A stretch of DNA of 64,000 nucleotides from an uncultured Acidobacteriia bacterium (GCA_903909435.1 CAIVVT010000255.1:62001-126000), one strand, 5' to 3'. Positions 7,610 through 17,905 are shown, numbered from the stretch's first letter. Notes: generated by a model not told the origin, from the sequence alone. Numbers and translations: made by a program.

Positions 7610-10231
7610 ATGATACCCACTCACTTCCACCCTAACTGGCGGAAGATTAGCGGGCATTTTCCGGCGGGGATCTGTATCCTGTTTCTGGCTATTGGGGCAT
7701 CCTCACTATCAGGACGTTCCCTTCCCGAAGTGCTCACCAGAATCGCGCGCATCCGGGAACTGAGCCTCGAGTCTGCCCGCAACCACATCCCCGTCCATGT
7801 CGTGGCGACCGTAACCTACAGCGACTTGCCCGACGATCTGGTGGTCGCGGATTCGTCTGCTGGGATTTACGTGAACTGGAAGAACGAGAGTCACTTGCGA
7901 GTGACAGCCGGGGATCTGGTGCGAATCGAGGGCACTACTGCCCCCGGGCTTTACGCCCCGGTCATCGAGGCCGCCAGGCTGGAAGTGATTGGCCGTGCGG
8001 CGCTGCCCGCACCGCGGCGCCACAGCGTTTCCGAACTGTTCACCGGCCGCTACGACAGCACTTTCGTCGAAGTGGATGGATTGGTCGAATTGGTCCGTGA
8101 GGAGGACGGCCAGCAGTTTCTGAATACTTCGTCCGGCGTGCTGGAATTCTGGGTGATGTACCCGAAAGGCGTACGGGCGCGCAAGGCTCCCGATCTGCTG
8201 AATGCACGCATTCGGGCACGCGGCGTCGCTCTGACCAGATTCAATGAACAGCGCCAATTGACTGGTGTGGTGATCGCCGTCCAGGATGACCGTGCCGTGG
8301 AACTAATCGGACGCGAACAGGGTGTTGATCCGGACAAGTCCTGGCCGATCTCGCGAGTCCTGCAGTTCGATCCCTTGCGGCATGGAGGATTGATCCGGCT
8401 CAGCGGGATCGTCACGGCACGACCCAACCCTCAGACGCTTTACGTGCAGGATGCGTCCGGCGCAATCCTCGTGCTGACGCCGGAAGCGCCGGCCGTTTCG
8501 GTCTCGGATCACGTGGACGTGGAGGGATACACGGCGTGGGGCAACCACAGTCCGGTATTGCGCAATGCCTCCGTGCAGAAGACCCGGGAACCGCTGCGGA
8601 TCTCGCCCAAAGTCGTGTCGAGCGATCAACTGAAGAGTGGAGCTTACGACGGACAACTGATCCAGGTAGCGGCCAGGCTGGTCGCAGAAGCCCGCGGCCC
8701 GTCCGAGAGAATCCTGCTGCTGCAATCGGGAGTCACGCTGCTGCGCGCCGAGTTGTTCAGTTCGGAGGCTGCGAAGGGGCCGGGAGCTTCAGTGGGAGAC
8801 CTCATCTACTTGACGGGTGTCAACGCGGGCGACACGCTCCAGGAATCAGTCGGGTCGATCAAGATCCTGCTTCGCTCGCCTGCGGATATACGCATCGTCA
8901 GTTCAGCTCCCTGGTGGAATCTGGAACGGGTCGCGGCGGTTGCTGGAGTACTGATCGGGATCGTGCTGGCGGCGGGAGTGTGGATCGTGACTCTGCACCG
9001 CAAAGTCCGGGAGCAGACCAGGACCATCGCCGCTCAGCTGGACCTGGAAAAGGCGCTGAAGCTCAAGGCCGAAACGGCCAGCCGTGTGAAAAGCGAGTTC
9101 GTCGCGAACATCAGCCACGAGATTCGCACTCCGATGAACGGCGTTTTTGGCATGGTTCAGTTGCTGTCGGATACGCCCCTGAGCCGCGAACAGGAGGAGT
9201 ATGTCTCCACCATACGGTTCTCGACGGAATCTCTCGTCAACCTGCTGAACGATGTGCTCGACTTCAGCAAGATTGAAGCGGGGAAGTTGGACATCGCCTC
9301 CGAGCCCTACCATCCGGAGAGCATCGCGCGATTAACCGTCGGTTCGTTTTCCGCGCAAGCGCGCAAAAAGGGACTGCAACTGGAACTCCTGGTCGCCCCC
9401 GCGGTCCCGAAATGCGTGCGTGGGGATCCGTCCAAGTTGCAGCAGATTCTAGCCAACCTGATCAGCAACGCAATCAAGTTCACGGCGCAAGGGGCTGTGA
9501 GTCTATCCGTCGAATCGGCTACCGAACCGGATTCAGGGAAGGCCCTACTGAGATTCGTGGTTTCCGACACGGGAATCGGGATTGAGCGCGAGAAGTTGGA
9601 GGCGATATTCCTGGCATTCGAGCAGGCCGACGCCAGTACCTCCAGGAAGTTCGGCGGCACCGGCCTCGGACTCGCCATCTCGCGCAAATTGTGCAAGCTC
9701 ATGGGTGGTGAGATATCCGTGGAGAGCGAACCAGGTAAGGGATCGGCGTTCCTGGTGGAGTTGCCCTCGGTGATCGTCGAGAACGACAGCGCCGGCGTTT
9801 CACCAGGAGTTCGGAGCGCTCCCTCCGCTCACACGGGCGCGAACCATAATATTCTGCTGGCGGAGGACAACCCGATCAACCAGCGGGTTTTCGTCCGGAT
9901 GCTGGAGCGCGCCGGGCACACCGTGACGGTCACAAGCGATGGTGTGGAGGCTGTCGAAGCATTTCAGCACGGCGATTACACCCTGGCGTTGATGGATGTG
10001 CAGATGCCGGGAATGGACGGCCTGGAGGCAACCGCGGCAATCCGGTCCATTGAGCGGCGCACTGGCGGGCATCTGCCGATTCTCGCCATCACGGCTTCCG
10101 CCTTGGAAGAGGACCGGCTCTCGTGCCTGGCCGCCGGGATGGACGGGATCGTTACCAAGCCGGTCAACCGCGAGGCGCTCCTGGCTGCGCTCCAGAAACA
10201 CGGCAATGGAAATCACGACACCAGTTGGTGA
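7610..10231 (+). CDS. Hybrid sensor histidine kinase with extracytoplasmic OB-like repeats
   Basis: An 873-residue membrane kinase. An N-terminal signal/anchor ([19 protein letters not shown]) is followed by about 400 extracytoplasmic residues of repeated beta-rich units. Each contains patterns such as [11 protein letters not shown]...[12 protein letters not shown] and a turn like GDLVRIEG, which look like OB-fold repeats. A second membrane helix lies at about residues 440-463. The HisKA box [12 protein letters not shown] (H near 502), the N box [18 protein letters not shown] and GTGLGL give a complete kinase. A receiver follows (about 745-865) with LAEDN, the phospho-acceptor in [11 protein letters not shown] and KPV. 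The ATG at 7610 is chosen to start at the signal segment. No separate response regulator lies beside it. It is a paralogue of the kinase at 35450-39388; the ligand is unknown. Confidence 0.9.
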   Translation: MIPTHFHPNWRKISGHFPAGICILFLAIGASSLSGRSLPEVLTRIARIRELSLESARNHIPVHVVATVTYSDLPDDLVVADSSAGIYVNWKNESHLRVTAGDLVRIEGTTAPGLYAPVIEAARLEVIGRAALPAPRRHSVSELFTGRYDSTFVEVDGLVELVREEDGQQFLNTSSGVLEFWVMYPKGVRARKAPDLLNARIRARGVALTRFNEQRQLTGVVIAVQDDRAVELIGREQGVDPDKSWPISRVLQFDPLRHGGLIRLSGIVTARPNPQTLYVQDASGAILVLTPEAPAVSVSDHVDVEGYTAWGNHSPVLRNASVQKTREPLRISPKVVSSDQLKSGAYDGQLIQVAARLVAEARGPSERILLLQSGVTLLRAELFSSEAAKGPGASVGDLIYLTGVNAGDTLQESVGSIKILLRSPADIRIVSSAPWWNLERVAAVAGVLIGIVLAAGVWIVTLHRKVREQTRTIAAQLDLEKALKLKAETASRVKSEFVANISHEIRTPMNGVFGMVQLLSDTPLSREQEEYVSTIRFSTESLVNLLNDVLDFSKIEAGKLDIASEPYHPESIARLTVGSFSAQARKKGLQLELLVAPAVPKCVRGDPSKLQQILANLISNAIKFTAQGAVSLSVESATEPDSGKALLRFVVSDTGIGIEREKLEAIFLAFEQADASTSRKFGGTGLGLAISRKLCKLMGGEISVESEPGKGSAFLVELPSVIVENDSAGVSPGVRSAPSAHTGANHNILLAEDNPINQRVFVRMLERAGHTVTVTSDGVEAVEAFQHGDYTLALMDVQMPGMDGLEATAAIRSIERRTGGHLPILAITASALEEDRLSCLAAGMDGIVTKPVNREALLAALQKHGNGNHDTSW

Positions 10232-10312
10232 AGGCTGGCACCGGGTTTGACCGGTTCTACGCTGTAAACGAGTCTCCGAGTGCAGGCGGCGAAGTTGCAG
10301 AATGCGGCGGGG

Positions 10313-11212
10313 CTATTCGGTCTGCGCAGTGACCGTCGCCGTGACGCGGTTCGCCAATTCGTCGAACGTGATCACTTCGTACAGCGAAGGGTCCGACATG
10401 ATGCGGGATACCAGTGCCACGTGCATGGCGTGACCGGCCCGCTCTGCCACGACGTGCCCCAGCAGCGGCTTACCGATCAGCGCCAGGTCGCCGATCAGGT
10501 CCAACGCCTTGTGGCGGCAGGGCTCGTCTTCGAAGCGTAATCCGCCCGGGTTCATCACGCTGTCGGGAGTGAAACAGACGGCGTTATCCATACTCGCGCC
10601 ACGGATCAAGCCCATGTTGCGCATCTGATCGAGTTCCCATTCAAACCCGAATGTCCTGGCCGGCGCCAGTTCGCGCGCATAGCTCGCGGGGGTTACCTGC
10701 ATATCCAGGGCCCGCTCCCGGACCATCGGGTGGTTGAAAAAGACCCTGCACGTGAGCGCAAAAGAGTCCGCGGGGAAGATCGATATCTTCTTGCCGTTGC
10801 CTTCGAGCAGCACGGGCTGCAAGATCCGCAGGTAGCGCCGGCGGCGGCGCGTCTGCCTTACCCCCGCCTGGTTCAGCAATTCGACGAAGGGGAGCCCGCT
10901 GCCGTCGAGAATGGGAACTTCCAGGTTGTCTATCTCGACATAGGCGTTGTCGATGCCCATGCTATAGAACGTGCTCAGCAGATGTTCCGTGGTGGAGATG
11001 AGCACGCCTTGCCGCATCAGGCTGGTCGCGTAGCTGACCTTTTGCACGTAGCGCCAGCTGGCCGGGATTTCAAAGTTGTCGAGGTCGGTCCGGCGGAAGA
11101 CGATTCCCGTGGCTGCGGGCGCAGGCGTGATTCTCAGATTCACAGGCACGCCGCTGTGCAGTCCGACGCCTCGCGTCTCGACTGCACGCATCACCGTAGT
11201 TTCAAATCGCAC
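10313..11212 (-). CDS. lpxC: UDP-3-O-acyl-N-acetylglucosamine deacetylase LpxC
   Basis: A 299-residue LpxC, the zinc deacetylase that commits UDP-acyl-GlcNAc to lipid A synthesis in the cytoplasm. It keeps the opening ETRGVGLHSG, the zinc-site TTEHLLS, the substrate loop DGSGLPF, FGFEWE, the second zinc motif HKALDLIGDLALIG, and the catalytic histidine in ERAGHAMH. Length is typical. The start is GTG at 11212 with AGGGAG 6 nt upstream. It stands alone, convergent with the hybrid kinase. Its presence shows an LPS-type outer membrane. Confidence 0.97.
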   Translation of the reverse strand: MRFETTVMRAVETRGVGLHSGVPVNLRITPAPAATGIVFRRTDLDNFEIPASWRYVQKVSYATSLMRQGVLISTTEHLLSTFYSMGIDNAYVEIDNLEVPILDGSGLPFVELLNQAGVRQTRRRRRYLRILQPVLLEGNGKKISIFPADSFALTCRVFFNHPMVRERALDMQVTPASYARELAPARTFGFEWELDQMRNMGLIRGASMDNAVCFTPDSVMNPGGLRFEDEPCRHKALDLIGDLALIGKPLLGHVVAERAGHAMHVALVSRIMSDPSLYEVITFDELANRVTATVTAQTE

Positions 11213-11571
11213 TCAAAACTCCCTAATAGATGACCTGCGTCGAACTGAATTCACATCGTAACAGGCGCGATCTCGAATGAAAAGTTACTTGTTTCCTACG
11301 GTTTACAAATCCTCATATGTGGTTATGTTGCCACATTTCGCCCTTCCTTCGTAGTCGCTGTAACCACCGCATGGACCTAAATCGTTGGTTCGGTGAGGTT
11401 TCTTGCTCTGGCGCAATCTGCCCGGTCTGGCCCAACTGAATGAGAATCGCCGGTTTCGCGATATAGCTCTTTCGATAGGCGGTGTCATTTAGGGGCGACT
11501 TCGGAGAGCGGCTCCTGGGGCGCCGGCATCACAAACGCAGCCGCCGCCGGATTCTGAGGCTATGCTGTTGG
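11213..11571. other. Divergent promoter region lpxC/polA
   Basis: Between divergent lpxC and polA there is no convincing gene; a 61-codon minus-strand frame at 11303-11488 has no family features. AT-rich sequence at 11280-11340 probably holds the lpxC promoter. It includes a 6-bp inverted repeat ATGTGG (11318-11323)/CCACAT (11332-11337) that could be an operator. Confidence 0.4.
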
Positions 11572-14214
11572 ATGATGCCGCCTCGCCCGCGCCTGTACCT
11601 GGTTGACGCCTTCAATCTGATCTTCCGCGCCTATCACGCCCGCCAGCGGATGGGCGCACCACCCATGCGCACTTCGCGTGGCTCTTCCACCGAAGCGATC
11701 TACATTTTCCACAATATGATCCGGCGTGTCCAGCGCCAATTCGCTCCGGACGCCCTGGCCGCCGCCTACGAGAGCGAGGGACCGACGCTGCGCGACCAGG
11801 CGTTCGAGGCCTACAAAGCCAATCGCACCGAGACGCCGCCCGAGTTGAAAGAGCAGTTCCCGGCCATCGAGAGGATGCTGGGCGCGATGCACGTGCCGGT
11901 GCTGAAGTCGCCCGGGTACGAGGCCGACGACATCATAGGAACCGTGGCCCGGCGCGGCGCGGCGGCGGGCTACGAGGTCGTCATCGTATCCAGCGACAAG
12001 GACATGCTTCAGCTGGTCGGCGAGGGCGTGTCCATGCTCGACATGATGAAGAACGACACGCTCTACGATGTGGCCAAGGTCAAGGAATTCAAGGGCGTCT
12101 CGCCGTCTCAAATCGCCGATCTGCTCGCACTGTGCGGCGATGCCGTGGACAACATCCCCGGCGCGCCCGGCATCGGCGACAAAGGCGCGGTACAACTGCT
12201 GGAACAGTTTGGTTCGCTCGACGCGCTGCTGGAGCGTGCTGCGGAGGTTCAGCGCAAGGCCTATCGCGAGAGCCTGCTGAACCACCGCGATCAGATCCTG
12301 CTCAGCAAAAGCCTGGCGACGATTGAATGCGACGTGCCGCTGGAACTGGATCTCACTGCGCTCACGGTTCAACCGCCGGACCGCGAAACGCTGGAGGCCT
12401 TCTATCGGGAATACGAGTTCCTGAGCTTCTTGAAGGAACTTGAAACGACCTCTCCCTCCGCCGCCGCGCCCAGTTCGCGCGAAGTGGTGGCGCTTGAATC
12501 ACCGCGGGATTTGGACCACTTTTTCGACGCCATTCCCGAATCGGACCCGGTCGCGGTCGCTTTTGCCACCAGCGCGCCGCCGGCAGACGCCCCGGCGCAG
12601 GGTGAACTCACGCCGGACTCCACACCGGCTTCCGCCGGCAGCGCGACCGGTCACCGGCCGGCCGGCATTCGGGCGGCTGTTGCCACTCCGCACGGCCTGG
12701 CGGACATCGACGCGTCCCTGCTGCCCGCTCTCGAAACGGCACTCGCGCACCGGCCGGTCACCGTGTACGACTACAAGAGCATGCTGACGGCCGGGTCGCT
12801 GACGGAACGTACGGCGCCCGTGGACGACCTCCTGCTCAACGCATTTTTGGTCTACGCTGAGCCGTCGTCCTGCGAGTTTGGCTCGCTCTGCACCCGCCTG
12901 TTGAGCGGGCCTGCGCCGGCGGACCTGGCCTCCCGCGCCGCTGCGATTCTCGATCTCTCGGAGAAGCTGCGTCCCGAGCTGAACGAGGATTACCGGCGCA
13001 TTTACGACACCATCGACCTGCCGCTCGCCCCCGTGCTGGCGCGCATGGAGCGCACCGGAATTCGCGTCGATCGCCAGATGCTGGCCACCCTCTCGCAGTC
13101 CATGGAGACCACCGTAGACGGACTCAGCGCGACCATCTTCAAAGAAGCGGGCCACACTTTCAACATCAACTCGCCTCAGCAACTCGGCAAGGTGCTGTTC
13201 GAGGAACTGGGTCTGCCCGTGCAAGGCAAGACGGGCAAGACCAAGAGCTACTCCACCGCAGCCGATGTACTGGAAGCGCTGGCACCCTTCCACGCCATCG
13301 CCCAGACCGTCCTCGACTATCGCCAGATCACCAAACTGAAGGGGACCTACGTCGATGCGCTGCCGCTTCTGATGGACTCGCACGGACGCATTCACACGAC
13401 CTTCAATCCGGCGGGCGCGGCCACCGGGCGGCTCTCGTCGTCAAACCCGAATCTGCAGAACATACCGATTCGCTCGGACCTTGGCCGCGACATCCGCGCG
13501 GCCTTTGTCCCGGAGCCGGGCTGGACGCTGCTGGTGGCGGACTACTCGCAAATCGAATTGCGCCTGCTGGCGCATTTCTCCGGCGACCCGGTGCTGGTTG
13601 ACGCGTTCCAGCACAACGAGGACATCCACACTCGTACCGCCTCGGAGGTGTTCGGGGTGGCTCCGCTAATGGTGACGCCCGAGATGCGCCGCAACGCCAA
13701 GGCCGTCAACTTCGGGATCGTCTACGGGCAGACGTCTTTTGGTCTGGCCGCGCAGCTGGGCATCCCGCGCGACGAAGCGGATCGTTACATCAAAGGCTAC
13801 TTCGAGCGCTATGCGGGCGTGAAGAAGTGGATTGACAAAATCGTTGCGGAAGTGCGCGGTCGAGGCTACACGTTGACGCTGCACGGCCGCCGCAGGCCGA
13901 TCCCCGATATCCAGTCCACGAACGTGAACGCGCGCAATTTCGCCGAGCGCACGGCCGTGAACACGCCGCTGCAAGGCACGGCCTCGGACCTGATCAAGCT
14001 CGCCATGATCCACATCGATTCCGATCTGAAGGCAGCTGGGATGGGCAGCCGGATGCTGCTCCAGGTGCACGACGAACTGGTGTTGGAGTGCCCGCCCGGG
14101 GAAGTCGATGCAGCGTCGAAATTGGTCAGACGTGGCATGGAAAACGTGGCGTCGCTGAAAGTACCGCTGCTCGCCGAAACTGGAACGGGATCGAATTGGC
14201 GGGACGCGAAGTAG
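11572..14214 (+). CDS. polA: DNA polymerase I
   Basis: An 880-residue family A polymerase for Okazaki-fragment processing and repair. The N-terminal 5'-3' exonuclease is complete (LVDAFNLIFRAYHA, YEADDIIGT, SSDKDMLQL, GDAVDNIPGAPGIG). The polymerase domain has motif A DYSQIELRLLAHFSGD, motif B RRNAKAVNFGIVYGQ and motif C QVHDELVLE. The middle domain (about residues 300-480) lacks the DxE and later acidic residues of the 3'-5' exonuclease and contains a low-complexity Ala/Pro/Ser stretch, so proofreading is probably absent, as in Taq-like enzymes. Tandem ATGs at 11572 and 11575 are both possible starts. Confidence 0.97.
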   Translation: MMPPRPRLYLVDAFNLIFRAYHARQRMGAPPMRTSRGSSTEAIYIFHNMIRRVQRQFAPDALAAAYESEGPTLRDQAFEAYKANRTETPPELKEQFPAIERMLGAMHVPVLKSPGYEADDIIGTVARRGAAAGYEVVIVSSDKDMLQLVGEGVSMLDMMKNDTLYDVAKVKEFKGVSPSQIADLLALCGDAVDNIPGAPGIGDKGAVQLLEQFGSLDALLERAAEVQRKAYRESLLNHRDQILLSKSLATIECDVPLELDLTALTVQPPDRETLEAFYREYEFLSFLKELETTSPSAAAPSSREVVALESPRDLDHFFDAIPESDPVAVAFATSAPPADAPAQGELTPDSTPASAGSATGHRPAGIRAAVATPHGLADIDASLLPALETALAHRPVTVYDYKSMLTAGSLTERTAPVDDLLLNAFLVYAEPSSCEFGSLCTRLLSGPAPADLASRAAAILDLSEKLRPELNEDYRRIYDTIDLPLAPVLARMERTGIRVDRQMLATLSQSMETTVDGLSATIFKEAGHTFNINSPQQLGKVLFEELGLPVQGKTGKTKSYSTAADVLEALAPFHAIAQTVLDYRQITKLKGTYVDALPLLMDSHGRIHTTFNPAGAATGRLSSSNPNLQNIPIRSDLGRDIRAAFVPEPGWTLLVADYSQIELRLLAHFSGDPVLVDAFQHNEDIHTRTASEVFGVAPLMVTPEMRRNAKAVNFGIVYGQTSFGLAAQLGIPRDEADRYIKGYFERYAGVKKWIDKIVAEVRGRGYTLTLHGRRRPIPDIQSTNVNARNFAERTAVNTPLQGTASDLIKLAMIHIDSDLKAAGMGSRMLLQVHDELVLECPPGEVDAASKLVRRGMENVASLKVPLLAETGTGSNWRDAK

Positions 14215-14225
14215 CCGTCCTTCGG

Positions 14226-14744
14226 CTATTTGGGGGCTGCTTGCGGCTCCTGCAACACGGTGAGAATACTCGCGGGCAGCTTGTCGGCTTTTGCCAGCAT
14301 CTCGCTGACTTGCCAGATCTGCTCATCCGTCAGCGACTTCTCGAAGCCGGGCATGCCTGTCAGGCGAATCCCGTTCTTGACCTTCCAGTAGGTCTCGCCC
14401 GCGGGGTCGTCCGCCACGCCGTGTTCGAACAAGTGGGGCGCCGGAGGGAACATGCCTTTGGCGAGTGCAGTCTTAGGATGCCCGGGCAGACCGTGGCATA
14501 CCGCGCAGTGCTCCCGATAAATCATGGCTCCGGCCAGAAAGGTCGCCTCCGTCGCGGCTACGGGTTCGCTCTTAGGCATCTCCTTTTCGATCCGGGCCTG
14601 CAAGGCGACGTGCGTGATGTAGCGCTCCATCGGAAACGGCGGAGCCGATGTCGCCACGGGGGCAAAACCAAGCTTCAAGTAGGCAAAGCCCAGCAGCGGC
14701 AAGACAGCCAGCCCGCCAATGAAGCCTATCCAGTACCCCTTCAT
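14226..14744 (-). CDS. Membrane-anchored monohaem cytochrome c
   Basis: A 172-residue protein with one N-terminal hydrophobic helix (FIGGLAVLPLLGFAYLKLGF) and a class I cytochrome c domain. The haem site CAVCHG lies near residue 95 and the likely axial methionine is in TGMPGF near residue 136. The ATG has a strong AAGGAGGGG site. It probably carries electrons in the periplasm, tethered to the inner membrane. It is convergent with polA (11 bp apart) and has no oxidase genes nearby, so its partner is unknown. Confidence 0.88.
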   Translation of the reverse strand: MKGYWIGFIGGLAVLPLLGFAYLKLGFAPVATSAPPFPMERYITHVALQARIEKEMPKSEPVAATEATFLAGAMIYREHCAVCHGLPGHPKTALAKGMFPPAPHLFEHGVADDPAGETYWKVKNGIRLTGMPGFEKSLTDEQIWQVSEMLAKADKLPASILTVLQEPQAAPK

Positions 14745-14952
14745 CTCATCCCCTCCTTATTCCACTTTCCAATTCGGGTGCCTCAAGCCAGATTCTCAGT
14801 TTACCCCAGGCATGACGTCTGGCCAGGACGATTCGTAACGGCTCACACCTCCATTCGAAACAGCCGCGCGCCCGGCGGCGTCATCACTTACGATAGGCGC
14901 ATGGTGCGGGTCGCGAGGGATCGCGGATTTCGCGCCGGAATGGAACTAACCG

Positions 14953-15936
14953 ATGCACGAAACAGGCGTGTCACGCCAGGCTCTGCGAACCGCCGCGATG
15001 GGGTTGCTCCTGTCCTTAACGGCTTCAGGCCAGATCTACCACGCGAAGATCGTGGTCGAAGGCGACACGCCAACACCCTCCGCTCCGACTGTGATCGCCA
15101 AGCTCTCAACCCGCCTTGTGTCGATGTGCGCATTGAACGTATTCGGCAACGGAACCGTGGAATACCAGATCAACTGGCGCTCCCGCGATTACGACGTGCA
15201 CGACGCCGACTCCTGCCCGGTCACGATCAAACTAGCCGGCTACAGAACCATGGACGCGACGTTGCACAGCGGCGCGGTGATCGTGTTAAAGCGGATGGGC
15301 GATCACGAGGGATCTACCGTCTCTATGACGTCGCTCAATGCCCCTAAAGAGGCCCGCAAGGCTTTCGAGAAGGGCTCGGCGGCGATGTCGGAACGGCGCT
15401 GGACGGCCGCCGAGAAGAGCTTCGAAAAGGCTGTCGAGCAGTATCCTCAGTACGCGCAGGCGTGGTGCGATCTGGGCGAAGCGCTGCACGCCCAGGCCAA
15501 GGGGAAGGAGGCGCGCGCGGCGTGGGACAAGGCGCTGCAGGCCGATCCCAAATACCTGAAGACTTACCTGCAGGCCGCGCGTCTGGCACTGGAAGAAGGG
15601 CGCACGCAGGATACGCTCGAATTGACGGATCGGGCTCTTGAGCAGAAGCCCTTCGAGTTCCCTGGAATCTACTTTTTCAACGCTGTCGCCCACTTCAACT
15701 TGAAGCAAATGGACGCTGCGGAGAAAAGCGTCAGGGCCGCCATCGAGTACGACGGTTCGCACGAGATTCCGCGCGCGGAGAGCCTGCTCGGCTCCGTGCT
15801 GGTCCATCGGGGCGACTGGAAGGGTGCGATCGAGCATTTCAAAAAGTACCTGGAGTATTCGCCACAGGCCGCGGACGCCGGGAACGTGAAGCAGCAGATC
15901 GCGGCCCTTGAACGCCGCCTCTCGAGCGAGCACTGA
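14953..15936 (+). CDS. Secreted TPR-repeat protein
   Basis: A 327-residue protein with an N-terminal signal-like segment (TAAMGLLLSLTASGQIYHA). A beta-rich domain follows (about 25-115) with two cysteines (SMCALNVFG and DADSCPVTIKLAGY) that could form a disulfide. Three to four tetratricopeptide repeats lie over about 130-320 (for example YAQAWCDLGEALHAQAKGKE). This layout is common in acidobacterial genomes; TPRs bind proteins. No partner can be named. It is followed by the exonuclease-like gene about 60 bp later on the same strand. Confidence 0.72.
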   Translation: MHETGVSRQALRTAAMGLLLSLTASGQIYHAKIVVEGDTPTPSAPTVIAKLSTRLVSMCALNVFGNGTVEYQINWRSRDYDVHDADSCPVTIKLAGYRTMDATLHSGAVIVLKRMGDHEGSTVSMTSLNAPKEARKAFEKGSAAMSERRWTAAEKSFEKAVEQYPQYAQAWCDLGEALHAQAKGKEARAAWDKALQADPKYLKTYLQAARLALEEGRTQDTLELTDRALEQKPFEFPGIYFFNAVAHFNLKQMDAAEKSVRAAIEYDGSHEIPRAESLLGSVLVHRGDWKGAIEHFKKYLEYSPQAADAGNVKQQIAALERRLSSEH

Positions 15937-15996
15937 CGGTGGATACGCCTCGAGCGCTTTGCGTAGTGGCGGTTGAGATCGCCGCACAGGACCGCT

Positions 15997-17316
15997 ATGC
16001 TGGCAAATAAAGAGCGAATGTCGGATCTCTCAAAGCAGCTCGATCAATTGCGTGAGCGCATCTCTCGCATTGAACAACGTGATCAGCGGGATGGGCGCGA
16101 GCAAGTTGACGGCGACCAGCCTCAGCCTGTCTCCGAGGGGCACAACCATGCTGCGGTGGGCTCCTTGCTGTTCGGCCGCCGGGTTGAATTGGCGGACCGG
16201 AATCCAGCCCAGGGCAGGGAAGTCGAAACCGAGTTTGGCCGGCATTGGGAATTGGAACGCAATTGGCCTGCTCACTACAGTCACGGCTTGTCCGATGTCG
16301 GCGCGCTGAACGAGATTCCCGCTGACATCTTCTCGTCACTCGGAGGCGACGACCCGATCGAGGCGCCGCCCGGCCGCTGGGCCTTCCTTGACACCGAGAC
16401 GACGGGTCTGGCGGGCGGCTCGGGAACGGTGGCTTTCCTGGTGGGCATCGGCGTAATCTCGGCCAGCGGCTTCGATTTGAAGCAGTACTTCCTGCGAGAG
16501 CCGGCCGAGGAAGCGTCCATGCTGTCACGCCTGGCGGACGATCTGGCGGAGTTCGACGTGCTCGTCACGTACAACGGCAAGAGCTTCGATGTCCCGCTGC
16601 TCGAGACCCGCTTCACCATGAACCGCCGCAAGGCTCCGTTCCATCGGCTCAAACACGTGGATCTGTTGTACGGGGCGCGGCGGCTGTGGCGGCTTAAGCT
16701 GGAAAGCTGCCGTTTGCAGGAGCTCGAAAAACGCATACTCGGGCACGAAAGGGTCGGCGACGTGGGCGGGGGATTCATCCCCAACCTGTATTTTGATTAC
16801 CTGAGGAACGGCGATGCCGCTCCGCTGGAGCCCGTCTTGTACCACAACGCCATCGACATCCTGTCGCTGGCTTGCCTGACAGCGATCATCCCCCAGGCGA
16901 TCCAGCAGCCCGAACGGCTCAAGCACGGCGAAGAACTGACCGGACTGGCGCGCTGGTTCCGCAACGAGGATCGTCTGGAAGAGGCCTCTTCGTTGATGCA
17001 GCTGGCTCTGAAGAAGCCCATGCGCGATGAGTTGGTCTGGGAGACCCTCTGGCAACTTGCCGGCATCGAACGCAAACTCGGGCGGCACGATGCGGCGCTG
17101 GCCGGCTGGAGCGAACTGTCGACCGTCGCGAATCCGTACCAGGCGCAGGCCTTCGAACGGCTGGCCATGCACTACGAGCGCCGCGAGAAGAATGCCGCTC
17201 TGGCACTGGAATTCACACTGGCCGCGCTGGCGATTACGCGTTCGCCGGAGCTCGAGAAGCGGCAGGCGCGGTTGGCGGCAAAGGTGTCCCGGCCGAGCTC
17301 GGGCAGGCTGCTTTAG
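15997..17316 (+). CDS. YprB-like DEDD-fold exonuclease with C-terminal TPR-like helices
   Basis: A 439-residue protein whose centre (about residues 130-300) is an RNase H-like 3'-5' exonuclease of the YprB group. The metal ligands appear as FLDTETTGLAGG (DxE), VTYNGKSFDVPLLETRF (D) and HNAIDILSLACL (HxxxD). The C-terminal 130 residues are helical and repeat-like (EASSLMQLALKKP...LVWETLWQLAGIERK). The ATG at 15997 has AGGA 5 nt upstream; an internal ATG at 16018 (MSDLSKQLDQLRERI) is a fair alternative. It probably acts on DNA or RNA ends; the substrate is unknown. Confidence 0.85.
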   Translation: MLANKERMSDLSKQLDQLRERISRIEQRDQRDGREQVDGDQPQPVSEGHNHAAVGSLLFGRRVELADRNPAQGREVETEFGRHWELERNWPAHYSHGLSDVGALNEIPADIFSSLGGDDPIEAPPGRWAFLDTETTGLAGGSGTVAFLVGIGVISASGFDLKQYFLREPAEEASMLSRLADDLAEFDVLVTYNGKSFDVPLLETRFTMNRRKAPFHRLKHVDLLYGARRLWRLKLESCRLQELEKRILGHERVGDVGGGFIPNLYFDYLRNGDAAPLEPVLYHNAIDILSLACLTAIIPQAIQQPERLKHGEELTGLARWFRNEDRLEEASSLMQLALKKPMRDELVWETLWQLAGIERKLGRHDAALAGWSELSTVANPYQAQAFERLAMHYERREKNAALALEFTLAALAITRSPELEKRQARLAAKVSRPSSGRLL

Positions 17317-17512
17317 CCTTTCCCACCCGTCGCGGGCGAGGCTGACGCCGCGCCGGACTCCATCCTCTTCATCGTCACTCGTGCTTCAACAGCGGCACCG
17401 GCAGGCCGAAGAATAGTCGCTTATTTCACGTGCTTCCCCTACTCGCTTTCGCGAAGTCGACCGATATAACAAGTGCGGACTTGGATTCAGAGGAGGCAAG
17501 ACATTGACAATC

Positions 17513-17584
17513 GACGAACAGCCCACGGGCGATCATCAAACGACACTGACTTGCTGCCCCGTTCTACCAAGGTGAATTGACCAA
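17513..17584 (+). CDS. Possible 23-residue peptide with a Cys-Cys-Pro tail
   Basis: A TTG at about 17505-17515 is preceded 7 nt upstream by a perfect GAGGAGG site and opens a frame that ends LTCCPVLPR and stops at TGA (about 17573-17575). The peptide would be 23 residues with an acidic, polar first half (TIDEQPTGDHQTT) and the tail TCCPVLPR. The duplicated copy 238 bp downstream can encode NCCPVLSR in the matching frame. No modification enzyme or transporter is adjacent. It may be an accidental frame, because the similarity between copies continues past the stop codon. Coordinates are approximate. Confidence 0.22.
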
Positions 17585-17668
17585 CGCGTGTCTGCACCAG
17601 CGGCTACCGCCGCGCTGAGGACGGAGATGACAGTTAAGACCGGCCGGCACACGCCGGACTCGGTTCAG
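17528..17668. repeat. 140-bp duplicated unit, copy 1
   Basis: From GGCGATC at 17528 to CGGTTCAG at 17668 this stretch aligns without large gaps to 17766-17905, at an offset of 238 bp. The best conserved part is GCGGCTACCGCCG followed by CTGAGGACGGAGATGACAG. The plus strand can encode a peptide ending TCCPVLPR; the minus strand is also open, with a hydrophobic stretch VISVLSAAVAAGADT. Confidence 0.85.
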
Positions 17669-17765
17669 TCCAAGGTGGTAGTCGCCCTAAATGCGAAGGC
17701 AATGCTTGTTGCGGTGGATGACGAACGCCGTAGACAAGCCAACGACAACTATCAATCGATCCATA

Positions 17766-17905
17766 GGCGATCGCGATGTGAAACTGAATTGCTGCCCCGT
17801 CCTATCAAGGTGACCTGACCAACACGTGTCGGCGCCAGCGGCTACCGCCGCACTGAGGACGGAGATGACAGCTAAGCCGGCGGGCACAACCCGAGCGCGG
17901 TTCAG
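17766..17905. repeat. 140-bp duplicated unit, copy 2
   Basis: Second copy of the unit at 17528-17668, roughly 80-85 percent identical by eye over its last 120 bp. A plus-strand frame from an ATG about 17718 (MTNAVDKPTTTINRS) ends NCCPVLSR; the minus strand again encodes VISVLSAAVAAGADT. The flanks of the two copies do not match, so it is a local duplication rather than a transposon with clear ends. Confidence 0.85.
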
